A stretch of DNA of 64,000 nucleotides from Gordionus sp. m RMFG-2023. Lineage: Eukaryota; Nematomorpha; Gordioida; Chordodea; Parachordodidae. Positions 35,556-49,619 of this stretch are shown here, in pieces. Numbering within the stretch: the first letter of the stretch is position 1; every line of letters begins with the position of its first letter. The notes below the pieces were generated by a model that was given only the letters and a program-made list of their open reading frames with translations, was not told where the DNA came from and made no database searches. Location of the stretch: assembly GCF_954871325.1 (NCBI RefSeq), contig NC_088778.1:1-64000 (forward strand). The letters are read 5' to 3'. The position numbers were made by a program, and so were the translations under genes.

Positions 35556-37760
35556 CTCTATCGTTCTAGAAGGTGATATGACTTTCGCCAATATATTGTC
35601 GCTTATTTCTGTATGTTTAATTAGATCTCAAGAGTTTCTTGTCTTGTATGGAAACATTTTACTAGACTGAATTCCCGTTGTAGTATTGAGTGTGATTCGA
35701 TAATATAACAAAAACCTTTCCAAGGGCAATATTTTACCCGACTTTATTATTCTCCAAGCTTCTTTTTGTGTGTATTTTAAAAGTCCTTTTAATCCTCTCA
35801 GCCAAATCATTAGACTACTAGTGGTATGCCGACATCAGTGTGTGCTTTAACCTGTGATCTTAGCAAAACATTTCGAATAATTTAACGCTGTTTGTGCCAT
35901 TATTCTCACAATTTGATACGGCAACCCAAATAAGCTTATGATTCGGATCAATTCGATGATCTGTCCAGTCTTGATGGAGTTCATCAATTTGATCATGGGA
36001 AATTTACCGTAAGCATCAACTATCACAGCTAATATTTTTGAAAAAACGACCCTGCGTAATCGATTTGCACTCTTTCAAAAGACTTATTAGTGGCAATCCA
36101 AGCGACCTCTGTGTTTTTTGGTCTGTCTGCACAAACATTGCATGAATCACAACTTTGTGTCGTTGTTCATGTTTGTGTTGATGTCGGGTCACCAGATGTA
36201 GTCACTGGCCAATGGTGTTGTCCTGTGTGCCCCCAAGTCTCTTTATTCAATTCCCACAGAATCGATTTACGATCACTTTGGATTCGTTGCAAAGGCAATT
36301 ATTAACTATGCTCAATATATTTTCCATGAACCTGTAAATTTTGTTGTGTATGACTTACCTTTCTTATATCACTAATAAAGCCCTGATCTTTTTATCGTTT
36401 TGAACTTTCTCGAACTTTATCGTTATGTCACATACCTCTTCGCATGATTCGACATCTTCCATCACGTGCACCTCTTCAATGTACGCAGCTAAAGGAAATC
36501 TGGATTAACAGTCGGGTACCACGTTGAGCTTGTCCGATCTGTGGAATATCTTGTAATCGTGAGAACCTATTGTAAGGTTTCATTTTTGGAATCTCATCAA
36601 CATGGCTGTGTTATCTTTTAAGCCTTTATATAAGAAAGATATCAGGGCCTTGTGGTCCGTTGCAACCTCCAAATGATCTATTATTTGGATCTCTTAATTG
36701 CGAAGATTATTGCCAATGATTCTCTCTCTATGTTAGTGTAGTTGACCTTAGCCTTTAACAACGACCTTGGGCAAAAGTTACAGGCCTTTCCTCACCGCAA
36801 TAAGTAGGTTGGGGTTGAAGAAGCTTAATTTTAGTGGTTGACTAATGATCATTTTTAATTTGTCGAAAATTTTTTTTTGACTTTCGTCCCAAGACCATTT
36901 CTCCTTGTTCACAATTTAGAAAATTGGCAATTCACAAGAAGGTGGCAAGCTCTTCTTTAGATTTTGGTTCGGACATGCTGGTGATAGCCTCGATTTTGTC
37001 ATCATTCTGATGTATGTCCCCTGTGTTGATATAGTGATCTAAGAATCTAATCGTGTCCTTCATGAATTCGCTTTTGAAAAAGTAACGTATTAATCAGTTT
37101 TTTTAAAATTCTTTGATATATATTTTTGATGTTTTCAATATGTTTTTCATAGTTACTACCTGCGATTTGTTTTCGATGGTCATAGAGTTGTACGTTCTCG
37201 TGATCTCTTTAATCGTATCTATTTTGACCTTCTTAATGATGCGTTGGATGGCACTAAATTTGCATTCTTTGTTGAGTCTGGCTATGCGCATAACTCATAA
37301 ACGTCTCCTTCTTGCTTTGCATGGCAGTATAGAATATAGAGAGTTTAGCATTATCGGTCTTCGAAGGATGTTGAAGCATGAATTTGCCAAAAAGAGAGAT
37401 GGAGATCAGGAGGTCTGCTTCCATACAGATTGCAAAAATCTTGTTAAACCCTATTTCAGGAAAACTTTAAAGCGGCCTTTTCCTAGCTGGAAATCTTGCT
37501 TTTATTGAAGAAATTTTGTAATTTCCCTATGTAGGCGCTGTTATCTCTTCTAAATTTAAAAAAATCCATCGTGGAAAATTCAGTCATGGGTTTGATGCAT
37601 TCATCGTTAAGGAATTTAATTTGGATATAAGCATTATATTTGTAAAATAAAATTATATATGAATTGCGTAAGAGCGAAAATACATAACATTCCCTGGCCT
37701 CCATCATGTGACAAGCGATAATAGATTTTTTATTACAAAAAAAACTATATCGTACATTAA
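35556..37760 (-). mobile_element. Ty3/Gypsy pol fossil, copy A (minus strand)
   Basis: Virus-like fossil. On the minus strand, RT thumb-proximal sequence lies at about 36.9-37.7 kb, RNase H at about 36.4-36.9 kb, the integrase zinc-binding and core region at about 35.85-36.3 kb, and the integrase distal part at 35628-35810 (LRGLKGLLKYTQKEAW). It is broken throughout. The four copies A-D are clearly paralogous. No obvious gag lies beside it; repeat R flanks both sides. Confidence 0.72.
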
Positions 37761-37779
37761 TATTACATATGGTAAAAAA

Positions 37780-39600
37780 TTAGTTTTAAAGTGATATATT
37801 AATTGTGATTTATATAGAGAATTTTTTTTAATTTGGCCTATATATTAGGCAGTATATTTTTGTTTTTGCTTAAATATGTGTAAAAATTTTGGTAAGTAAA
37901 AACATTTTTGAATTAAGAATAAGGAGTGATAAACGGATTTCAAGATTGTTAAACTAATTAATTTTGAGTCAAATTAATTATATTAATTTATATTCTCTAT
38001 ATATATTTTTTGATAATGTTTTTACTAATCTATATAATTTGGTTATTAGTAGAAGGAAGATTTATTGGTGGAAGGGGGTGTCATCAATTTAGAAAAATCA
38101 TGTAATAATATGTATGATCCTTATAAAAAAAATATATATAGAAGGATTAAATCGATTACTTTCATGTTTCTCTGTTATTTTAAATAAAAAATGAAAATGA
38201 AAAGGAAAATTTAGATAATTTGGAGGGATTTGTGAAAATTTTTTATTTGATTTTCCTCGTTTAATACAGGTATATAATAAAATTTATATATTACGATCAG
38301 CAATTATAGTTTGGTCTAAAATTATAAATAGATAAAGATTATAAAAAGAGTAAATCATTCGAATACATAAGATTGAGGCAATTTTTTTTGAATAGAAAAA
38401 CGGAAAAATATAAAGTGATATCTTCTTTCTCGTTATTAATTTTTTTTGAAATAATATTAACTAGCATTTAAAAAAATGAATTACATAGTCGTACTTAAAG
38501 TAAATATAAGAATTTTCATTTAAATATATAATTTATATATTAAAGGAATGCTACTCATATAAAAATGTTAATAGATGATATTATAATGTAAAATAAATGA
38601 TATAACAAAAATCTTTCTACTAAGTAAAAGACTACTTTACGGTAAAAAATTAATTTAAACGTAATATATTAACATATACAATTTAAAATTGGCGAGTGAC
38701 AAATTGAATTGTGATTTATATATTATAAATATTTTTAGAGAAATTTAGTCAATTTGTTCTACATATTGGGCAGAATATTTTTGTTTATGATTAAATATGT
38801 CTAAAAATTTTAGTATGTAAATAAAAACATTTTTGAATTAAGAATAGGAAGTGATAAACGGATATCAAGATTAATATTGAGTCAAATATATTAATTTATA
38901 TCTCTAATATATATTTTTTGTTAATGTTTTTACTAATCTATTAAATATAATATGGTTATTAGTAGAAGGAGGATTAATTGGGGGGAAGGGGGGTGTCATC
39001 AATTTATAAAAATCATGTAATAATATGTATGATCTTTATGGAAAAAAAATATATATAAGGATTAAAACGATTTATTTCTCTGTTAATATAAATAAAAAAT
39101 GAAAATTATTATCAGAAGAATAATTAGTATAAAAAATATAAAATATTATATTATCTTTATTGAATTAATATAGAAATTATTTCGATAACTAGTCTCCTAA
39201 AATGAAATTGAAATAGGTTTTGCAAATCAATAATCTTTTATAGTTATTAACACAATTAATTAATTAAATAAATACTATCAAAATATAATACAAGCATTGA
39301 CTATAAAAAATTAATATTGGAACAATTATAAAATGACAGATAAAAGTCTAAGTCCATATTGCCTTACACTATAATATATAAAGGAAAATAAATTTGGTCT
39401 CCATAGTTCAACATCTGGTTACCCAATATCCAAACGACAGGCTACACCTCTTAGTAAAATACCATCTAGCACATTACATATACCCACTAATATGAAATGG
39501 AACAATAGAAATACTAATTTAACTAAATCATCTCATGACTTTTATAATAATTTAACAAATTCATAACAAAAATTTTTAATTTGATTCTAAAATCATAATT
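37780..39600 (+). repeat. Repeat R, copy 3
   Basis: Contains both internal direct repeats (starting at about 37799 and 38706) and the 3' end that runs into the LINE fragment. From about 38.6 kb onward it is nearly identical to the copy at 45.56-46.57 kb. Confidence 0.72.
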
Positions 39601-40690
39601 TAATTTTGTAATGATCTTGATCTATCAGGAGTTTAAAAAAACTCATGAATAAATACTTCCCAAGCCAGATTTGTTTAAAGAAATCTGCTACCTTCTCTTT
39701 TGAATTTCTTCTAAAAGAAGACGAACAAATGACACAACTAATGAAGACAGAGTTATTAAACATAAAACTCGATTCTAAATCATGGCTTCAAGCAACCTCC
39801 ATTGTAAATCTGGAGGATAAGGCCTAAGATCGTCATTAATTATAGCCCTTGTTTCCTTTATCTCATTAACCTTATCAGTAAATAATATTACCTCGCAAAT
39901 TATTACCATCGATAAAGATAATTTATTAGATGAAGCCTTACGTTGTTGGAATATTAATGTCTTACCAAACACAGCCCCGCCAGATTCAACGAAACAAAAA
40001 GATTAGGATCAAGGATTGGTATCTCATTCCTTAGCTTACCTCAACTTGAGCTATGACCACCAATATAAATCCCTCCTAAGATCACTTAATTTCAACAACT
40101 CTGGCCATGAATGGTTAGATTCAAATCCCAGCATTTTAAATATTCATCATTAGATAACGACGCTTTTCGATATGCAATCATTTACGCTTGGGCGACCTTT
40201 CTTAAACCATTATATTTGCATTAAATGCAATCAATCAGTAGACGCTTATTGTAAACACGCTCTCCAATGCAAAAATTCATATCAAAAATTACCCGACATG
40301 ATAATATAAATACAATAATAGCTTCTTTTTTAAATAAACCAATTTCCCCTGTATTTTAGAACCGGGATCTTTTTTAGATAAAAAATGCCCTGTCAGCAAA
40401 ACAATCGTACATTTTTTAATGGGAAAGCCTTTAATGTGGGATTTTGCATTGATTCCATGGCCCCATCTAATAATTCGCGTGATCTCCTTATCAGAGCCGA
40501 ATCTCTAAAAAATATAAAATACACACCTAATGTGTGACAACCACTTTGTTCCCATAGCAGCATCAACCTGCTTTTTGGACAAGCGGCATTAGATCTCTTC
40601 AAAATAATATCCAAATCAATAAAAAAAATCATACCTTTCTCTATTCTATAAACTCAAGCAGAAAATCGCCGTTTCTATGATTAGATCTAA
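39600..40690 (+). pseudogene. LINE 3' fragment, copy 2 (RT tail, zinc finger, endonuclease-like tail)
   Basis: 39645-39827 encodes FEFLLKEDEQ and LDSKSWLQATS, the RT-distal part. About 40150-40310 encodes RPFLNHYICIKCN followed by YCKHALQCKN, the C-x2-C...H-x4-C zinc finger usual at the C-terminus of LINEs that carry a restriction-like endonuclease. About 40370-40640 encodes LDKKCPVSKT, KPLMWDFAL and IRAESLKNIKYTP, resembling that endonuclease tail. The frame is interrupted more than once. The domain order points to a LINE with a C-terminal restriction-like endonuclease rather than an N-terminal AP endonuclease. The minus-strand frame 40393-40632 is its shadow. Confidence 0.68.
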
Positions 40691-41780
40691 TTCTCAAATA
40701 TTTAAAACATCATGGCCCGACGATATTTTTTTTTAATGTTTTTTTCTTTAAAAATATACATTTGTATCAATCTTTTTTTTTAACTTAAATTTATATATAT
40801 GACATATTTTATTATATTCTTTATATTATAATGTTAATTTTTAAATAATAATATTTTATCATATTTGTATATGAATTTTAATAAAAAATTGAATTTTTTT
40901 TTTAAAAAAAAGATATTAATTATATTATATTAAATTTATTAAGTCAAAATAAAATAGAATTCACTGATAAAATTTGGGATTCTTCAAATCAAAAACAAAT
41001 AAAATAATTTTATCATGAAAATATCTTTTTCCAATAAGGAAATTGTGATGAAGTTTACAAAAGATATATTAGCCAAACATATTTAAAATAGTAAATGTTA
41101 GTGCGTTATTTTTTTAAAAAATATTTTTATTAAAAATAATAAGAACTGAAAAAGTTTTCAAAACAGTAAATTTATTCCAAAAAGACTCCGCTGGTGGTCA
41201 TGAGGGTATAAAACATATTTCTCTATGCGATTTAATAAATATAGACAATGCTGGTTCAAGTATTTTATTACTGTAAAAAAGAGATATCAGCAACCAGATA
41301 GTCAATGGATATTTGCAATATCTTATAATTCCATTATAGTTTTGTGCACATCTAATTGCCCTGCAAAAGTACGATCATGGTATTCGTCCAAATAAAATAG
41401 CAAGTGTTATATGTAGGATTATCTTAAGAATTATGTTAAGAAATCGTTTAAATTGTTTCTTCTTTCTTTTTTTTAAACTATTAGTTTTTATTGGAAATGA
41501 CATTAAAAATAAAAACAATTATATAAATTTTTAATTGTGACATTCAAATTTTTTTTAGAACTTTCAATATATTTAGATACATTTTTTACCTTCGGTAATA
41601 ATTTAAATATAAATATTTTAGGTAATAATTTAAATATAAATATTTTAATTATATAAGCAACATATTATTTTGTATTTTGAAATCAATTTTGATTTATGTT
41701 TTTATTATATTTGTTTCATGATTTATACATATTGCTTCATCAAGATATATATCGTTTAATAAACAACTTCTTTATATTAT
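40691..41780. other. AT-rich spacer
   Basis: No coding sequence seen. It includes a short tandem duplication (aataatttaaatataaatat, about 41597-41650). It repeats at 47660-48749 with near identity. Confidence 0.5.
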
Positions 41781-42650
41781 TTATGCCGCAGTCTCAACTA
41801 AACATCATTTCATTCCCAACAAAACATTATGGTGGCAGTCCACTACATACTCGATGAAATCGTACGATATATTCACAAAAAATTATGAAATATATTATAT
41901 GATAAAGTAAATAAAGGTTCCCAATTAATATTAGTATAAGTATTAAATTTCCGATATACTCAGGTAATGGTAATCTTTTTTTAAGTAAATTCGGAGATAT
42001 ATTAAAGAGGCTCAGATATCGAACATCGAAAAAGCTGGATTCTTCACACAAGAAGACTACCAGAAGAAGATTATATCAAGCTCAAATCTATGTTCACCTA
42101 TCGACTTCATCAATTCATCAATATTAATTTAAAAATTTAGATTATTACACCCGAGGAAATCTTCACAGAAGAATATAAAAGATATGATATAAAATATAGA
42201 TAGAGAAAAAAATGATGATTTTTAGGACACACCGATAAATTTTAAATGGATAGTGAAGGAAACAAGTGTGGATAAAGAATTAATAGAGATCATTGACAAT
42301 ATAAGGAATAGTGAACCTTTATTCATATGCCCAAGAATTAAAGTTTATTTATCAGATCTTCTATGAAATCAATTAGATGTTAGAATTGAAGATGGTTGTG
42401 AAGCGGTAAGACATGCGTAAAGGAGCATCATGGATAACTTGCTATTATATCACTTATTTATCAAGCTAGATAAAACTAATGAACTTAACACATTAATTAT
42501 TTAGACATAAATGGGAAGCATTTTAGAAATAAAACAAGGATATTTATAATTATATGCAGACAAGTATGGCTCATCATTCAATCTGCTTTCAAAAGCGTTC
42601 AATATTCACAGAGGTGATCTAACAGGGGTATCCTGTAGATTCCTCTATAT
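41781..42650 (+). mobile_element. Ty3/Gypsy fragment (plus strand), unit B
   Basis: Begins ttatttatgccgcagtctca, includes atggataacttgctattat and ends near cacagaggtgatct. It is paralogous to 58789-60100, where RNase H coding sequence identifies it as Ty3/Gypsy. The fossil is broken and opposite in direction to copies A-D of pol. Confidence 0.6.
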
Positions 42651-44650
42651 TCTCAGCCAACCCATTAGACTACTGGTGGTATGCCGACGTCAGTGTGTGC
42701 TTTAACCTGTGATCATAGCAAAACCTTTCGAATAATTTAACGCTGTTTGTGCCAAAATTCTCACTATTTGTTACGACAACCCAAACAAGCTTATGATTCG
42801 GATCAATTTGATGATCTGTCTAGTCGTGATGGAGTTCATCAATTTGATCATGGGGAATTTACCGTAAGCATCAACTATCACAGCCGATATTTTTGAAGAA
42901 ACGACCCTTAATCGATTTGCACTCTTTCAAAAGACTTATTAGTGGCAATCCAAGCGACCTCTGTGTTTTTTGGACTGTCTGCCCAAACATTGCATGAATC
43001 ACAATTTTGTGTCGTTGTTCATGTTTGTGTTGATGTCTGGTCACCAGATGTAGTCACTGGCCAATGGTGTTGTCCTGTGTGCCCCCAAGTCTCTTTATTC
43101 AATTCCCACAGAATCGATTTATGATCACTTTGGATTCGTTGCAAAGGCAATTATTAACTATGCTCAATATATTTTCCATGAACCTGTAAATTTTGTTGTG
43201 TATGACTTCATCCTTTCTTATATCACTAATAACGCCATGATTTATCGTTTTGAATTTCTAGAACTACTTTCTCGAACTTTATCGTTATGTCCCATACCTC
43301 CTCGCATGATTCGACATCTTCTATCACGTGCACCTCTTTAATGTACGCAGCTAAAGGAATTCTGGATAAACTGTCGGGTACCACGTTGAGCTTGTCCGAT
43401 CTGTGTACTATCTTGTAATCGCAAGCACCTATTGTAATGTTTCATATTTGGAATCTCATCGACATGGCTGCGTTATCTTTTAAGCCTTTAGATAAATAGA
43501 TATCAGGGCCTTGTAGTCCGTTGTAACCTCCAAATGAGCAATTATTGGGATCTCTTGACGGCGAAGATTATTGCCAATGCTTCTCTCTCTATGTTAGTGT
43601 AGTTGACCTCAGCCTTTAACAACGACCTCGAGGCAAATGTTATAGGCCTTTCCTCACCGAAATAGGTAGGTTGGGGTTGAAGAAGCTTTATTTTAGTAGT
43701 TGACTAATGAGCATTTTTAATTTGTCGAAAATTTTTTTTGACTTTCTTCCCAAGACCATTTCTCCTTGTTCATAATTTTGTACAGTGATCAGCTTCGTTG
43801 GCTAAGTTGTTTAGAAAATTGGCCATTCCCAAGAAGGTGGCAAGCTCTTCTTTAGATTTTGGTTCGGACATGCTGGTGATGCCGTCGATTTTTCATCATT
43901 CGGATGTATGTCCCCTGTGTTGATATAGTGGTCTAAGAATCTAATCGTGTCCTTCATGAATTTGCTTTTGAAAAGGTAACGTATTAATCAGTTTTTTTTG
44001 AATTCTTTCATATACATTTTTGATGTTTTCAATATGTTTTTCGTAGTTACTACCTGCGATTTGTTTTCGATGGTCATAGAGTTCGTACGTTCTCGTGATC
44101 TCTTTAATCGTATCTATTTTGACCTTCTTAATGATGCGTTGGATGCCACTAAATTTGCATTCTTTGTTGAGTCTGGCTATGCGCATAACTCATAAACGTC
44201 TCCTTCTTGCTTTGCATGGCAGTATAGAATATGGAGAGTTTAGCATTATCGGTCTTCGAAGGATGTTGAAGCTTGAATTTGCAAAAAGAGAGATGGAAAT
44301 CAGGAGGTCTGCTTCCATACAGATTGCTAAAATCTTGTTAAACCCTTTGTCAGGAAAACTTTAAAGCGGCCTTTTTCTAGCTGGAAATCTTGCTTTTATT
44401 GAAGAAACTTTGTAATTTCTCTATGTAGGCGCTGTTATCTCTTCTAAATTTAAAAAAGTCCATCGTAGAAAATTCAGTTATGAAGATGGAGTTTGATGCA
44501 TTCATCTTTAAGGAATTTAATTTGGATATAAGCATTATATTTGTAAAAAAAAATTATATATGAATTGCAAGTAAGAGCGGAAATACTTAACATTTCCTGG
44601 TCTCCATGATGTGACAAGCGATAATAGATTTTTTATTACAACAAATAATA
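42651..44650 (-). mobile_element. Ty3/Gypsy pol fossil, copy B (minus strand)
   Basis: Paralogue of copies A, C and D, with integrase to the left and RNase H and RT to the right. The RT-distal part at 43941-44186 contains ENIKNVYERIQKKL. It is broken throughout and nearly identical to copy C, one period (about 6.97 kb) away. Confidence 0.75.
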
Positions 44651-46569
44651 TATCGTACAGTATTTACATCAAAATATTACATATGGTAAAAAATTATTTT
44701 AAACGTGATATATTAACACACACAAAATTTAGAATTGGCGAGTGACAAATTGAATTGTGATTTATATAGAGAATTTTTTTAATTTGTCCTATATATTAGG
44801 CAGTATATTTTTGTTTTTGATTAAATATGTGTAAAAATTTTGGTACGTAAAAACATTTTTGAATTAAGAATAGGAAGTGATAAACGGATTTCAAGATTGT
44901 TAAACTAATTAATTTTGAGTCAAATTAATTATATTAATTTAAATTCTCTATATATATTTTTTGATAATGTTTTTACTAATCTATTAAATTTGGTTATTAG
45001 TAGAAGGAAGATTTATTGATGGAAGGGGGGTGTCATCAATTTAGAAAAATCATGTAATAATATGTATGATCCTTATAAAAAAAATATATATAGAAGGATT
45101 AAATCGATTACTTTCATATTTCTCTGTTAATTTAAATAAAAAATGAAAATGAAAATTTAAATAATTTGGAAGGATTTGTAAAAATTTTTTATTTGATTTT
45201 CCTCGTTTAATACAGGTATATAATAAAATTTATAAATTACCAGAGAAATAAACAGCATCGTCTAAAATTATAAATAGATAAAGATTATAAAAAGAGTAAA
45301 TCATTCGAATACATAAGATTGAGGCAATTTTTTTTGAATAGAAAAACGGAAAATATAAAGTGATATCTTCTTTCTCGCTATTAAATTTTTTTCAAATAAT
45401 ATTAACTAGCATTGAAAAAAAATAGTTATAGGGAGCATCTGATGTTAAATATTCGCACTTAAAATAAATATAAGAATTTACATTTAAATATATTTGTTTT
45501 ATATTAAAGGAATGCTACTCATATAAAAATGTTAATAGATGATACTATAATGTAAAATAAATGATATAACAAAAATCATTCTACTAAGTAAAAGACTACT
45601 TTACGGTAAAAAATTAATTTAAACGTAATATATTAACATACACAATTTAAAATTGGCGAGTGACAAATTGAATTGTGATTTATATATTATAAATATTTTT
45701 AGAGAAATTTCGTCAATTTGTTCTATATATTGGGCAGAATATTTTGTTTATGATTAAATATGTCTAAAAATTTTAGTATGTAAATAAAAACATTTTTGAA
45801 TTAAGAATAGGAAGTGATAAACCGATATCAAGATCAATATTGAGTCAAATATATTAATTTATATCTCTAATATATATTTTTTGTTAATGTTTTTACTAAT
45901 CTATTAAATATAATATGGTTATTAGTAGAAGGAGGATTATTGGGGGGAAGGGGGGGGGGGGGTGTCATCAATTTATAAAAATCATGTAATAATATGTATG
46001 ATCTTTATGGAAAAAAAATATATATAAGGATTAAAATGATTTATTTCTCTGTTAATATAAATAAAAAATGAAAATTATTATCAGAAGAATAATTAGTATA
46101 AAAAATATAAAATATTATATTATCTTTATTGAATTAATATAGAAATTATTTCGATAACTAGTCTCTTAAAATGAAATTGAAATAGGTTTTGCAAATCAAT
46201 AATCTTTTATAGTTATTAACACAATTAATTAATTAAATAAATACTATCAAAATATAATACAAGCATTGACTATAAAAAATTAATATTGGAACAATTATAA
46301 AATGACAGATAAAAGTCTAAGTCCATATTGCCTTACACTATAATATATAAAGGAAAATAAATTTGGTCTCCATAGTTCAACATCTGGTTACCCAATATCC
46401 AAACGACAGGCTACACCTCTTAGTAAAATACCATCTAGCACATTACATATACCCACTAATATGAAATGGAACAATAGAAATACTAATTTAACTAAATCAT
46501 CTCATGACTTTTATAATAATTTAACAAATTCATAACAAAAATTTTTAATTTGATTCTAAAATCATAATT
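44651..46569 (+). repeat. Repeat R, copy 4
   Basis: Internal direct repeats start at about 44688 and 45604 (ggtaaaaaattaatttaaac), 917 bp apart. A G-run at about 45948-45962 is longer than in copy 3. Runs into the LINE fragment. Confidence 0.72.
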
Positions 46570-47660
46570 TAATTTTGTAATGATCTTGATCTATCAGGAG
46601 TTTAAAAAAACTCATGAATAAATACTTCCCAAGCCAGATTTGTTTAAAGAAATCTGCTACCTTCTCTTTTGAATTTCTTCTAAAAGAAGACGAACAAATG
46701 ACACAACTAATGAAGACAGAGTTATTAAACATAAAACTCGATTCTAAATCATGGCTTCAAGCAACCTCCATTGTAAATCTGGAGGATAAGGCCTAAGATC
46801 GTCATTAATTATAGCCCTTGTTTCCTTTATCTCATTAACCTTATCAGTAAATAATATTACCTCGCAAATTATTACCATCGATAAAGATAATTTATTAGAT
46901 GAAGCCTTACGTTGTTGGAATATTAATGTCTTACCAAACACAGCCCCGCCAGATTCAACGAAACAAAAAGATTAGGATCAAGGATTGGTATCTCATTCCT
47001 TAGCTTACCTCAACTTGAGCTATGACCACCAATATAAATCCCTCCTAAGATCACTTAATTTCAACAACTCTGGCCATGAATGGTTAGATTCAAATCCCAG
47101 CATTTTAAATATTCATCATTAGATAACGACGCTTTTCGATATGCAATCATTTACGCTTGGGCGACCTTTCTTAAACCATTATATTTGCATTAAATGCAAT
47201 CAATCAGTAGACGCTTATTGTAAACACGCTCTCCAATGCAAAAATTCATATCAAAAATTACCCGACATGATAATATAAATACAATAATAGCTTCTTTTTT
47301 AAATAAACCAATTTCCCCTGTATTTTAGAACCGGGATCTTTTTTAGATAAAAAATGCCCTGTCAGCAAAACAATCGTACATTTTTTAATGGGAAAGCCTT
47401 TAATGTGGGATTTTGCATTGATTCCATGGCCCCATCTAATAATTCGCGTGATCTCCTTATCAGAGCCGAATCTCTAAAAAATATAAAATACACACCTAAT
47501 GTGTGACAACCACTTTGTTCCCATAGCAGCATCAACCTGCTTTTTGGACAAGCGGCATTAGATCTCTTCAAAATAATATCCAAATCAATAAAAAAAATCA
47601 TACCTTTCTCTATTCTATAAACTCAAGCAGAAAATCGCCGTTTCTATGATTAGATCTAAT
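46570..47660 (+). pseudogene. LINE 3' fragment, copy 3
   Basis: Copy of 39600-40690 at offset 6969, identical over the stretches compared: LLKEDEQ and WLQATS at 46614-46796, the C-x2-C...H-x4-C finger near 47120-47280, and the endonuclease-like tail at about 47340-47610. It carries the same interruptions as copy 2, so the breaks pre-date the duplication. Confidence 0.7.
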
Positions 47661-48749
47661 TCTCAAATATTTAAAACATCATGGCCCGACGATATTTTTT
47701 TTTAATGTTTTTTTCTTTAAAAATATACATTTGTATCAATCTTTTTTTTTAACTTAAATTTATATATATGACATATTTTATTATATTCTTTATATTATAA
47801 TGTTAATTTTTAAATAATAATATTTTATCATATTTGTATATGAATTTTAATAAAAAATTGAATTTTTTTTTTAAAAAAAAGATATTAATTATATTATATT
47901 AAATTTATTAAGTCAAAATAAAATAGAATTCACTGATAAAATTTGGGATTCTTCAAATCAAAAACAAATAAAATAATTTTATCATGAAAATATCTTTTTC
48001 CAATAAGGAAATTGTGATGAAGTTTACAAAAGATATATTAGCCAAACATATTTAAAATAGTAAATGTTAGTGCGTTATTTTTTTAAAAAATATTTTTATT
48101 AAAAATAATAAGAACTGAAAAAGTTTTCAAAACAGTAAATTTATTCCAAAAAGACTCCGCTGGTGGTCATGAGGGTATAAAACATATTTCTCTATGCGAT
48201 TTAATAAATATAGACAATGCTGGTTCAAGTATTTTATTACTGTAAAAAAGAGATATCAGCAACCAGATAGTCAATGGATATTTGCAATATCTTATAATTC
48301 CATTATAGTTTTGTGCACATCTAATTGCCCTGCAAAAGTACGATCATGGTATTCGTCCAAATAAAATAGCAAGTGTTATATGTAGGATTATCTTAAGAAT
48401 TATGTTAAGAAATCGTTTAAATTGTTTCTTCTTTCTTTTTTTTAAACTATTAGTTTTTATTGGAAATGACATTAAAAATAAAAACAATTATATAAATTTT
48501 TAATTGTGACATTCAAATTTTTTTTAGAACTTTCAATATATTTAGATACATTTTTTACCTTCGGTAATAATTTAAATATAAATATTTTAGGTAATAATTT
48601 AAATATAAATATTTTAATTATATAAGCAACATATTATTTTGTATTTTGAAATCAATTTTGATTTATGTTTTTATTATATTTGTTTCATGATTTATACATA
48701 TTGCTTCATCAAGATATATATCGTTTAATAAACAACTTCTTTATATTAT
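47661..48749. other. AT-rich spacer, second copy
   Basis: Duplicate of 40691-41780. No coding sequence seen. Confidence 0.5.
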
Positions 48750-49619
48750 TTATGCCGCAGTCTCAACTAAACATCATTTCATTCCCAACAAAACATTATG
48801 GTGGCAGTCCACTACATACTCGATGAAATCGTACGATATATTCACAAAAAATTATGAAATATATTATATGATAAAGTAAATAAAGGTTCCCAATTAATAT
48901 TAGTATAAGTATTAAATTTCCGATATACTCAGGTAATGGTAATCTTTTTTTAAGTAAATTCGGAGATATATTAAAGAGGCTCAGATATCGAACATCGAAA
49001 AAGCTGGATTCTTCACACAAGAAGACTACCAGAAGAAGATTATATCAAGCTCAAATCTATGTTCACCTATCGACTTCATCAATTCATCAATATTAATTTA
49101 AAAATTTAGATTATTACACCCGAGGAAATCTTCACAGAAGAATATAAAAGATATGATATAAAATATAGATAGAGAAAAAAATGATGATTTTTAGGACACA
49201 CCGATAAATTTTAAATGGATAGTGAAGGAAACAAGTGTGGATAAAGAATTAATAGAGATCATTGACAATATAAGGAATAGTGAACCTTTATTCATATGCC
49301 CAAGAATTAAAGTTTATTTATCAGATCTTCTATGAAATCAATTAGATGTTAGAATTGAAGATGGTTGTGAAGCGGTAAGACATGCGTAAAGGAGCATCAT
49401 GGATAACTTGCTATTATATCACTTATTTATCAAGCTAGATAAAACTAATGAACTTAACACATTAATTATTTAGACATAAATGGGAAGCATTTTAGAAATA
49501 AAACAAGGATATTTATAATTATATGCAGACAAGTATGGCTCATCATTCAATCTGCTTTCAAAAGCGTTCAATATTCACAGAGGTGATCTAACAGGGGTAT
49601 CCTGTAGATTCCTCTATAT
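48750..49619 (+). mobile_element. Ty3/Gypsy fragment (plus strand), unit C
   Basis: Duplicate of 41781-42650 at offset 6969. Broken fossil. Confidence 0.6.

Noticed and set aside
36090-36305. Repeated plus-strand frame (also at 42942, 49911 and 61469)
   Set aside because: Antisense shadow of the integrase part of the minus-strand Gypsy fossils; it recurs only because the fossil is duplicated.
37113-37508. Repeated plus-strand frames of 65-131 codons (also near 43998, 50971 and 62474)
   Set aside because: Antisense shadows of the RT-distal part of the Gypsy fossils.
41827-42051. 74-codon minus-strand frame, duplicated at 48796
   Set aside because: Lies within a plus-strand Gypsy fragment, has no motif of its own, and its conservation only reflects the 7-kb duplication.
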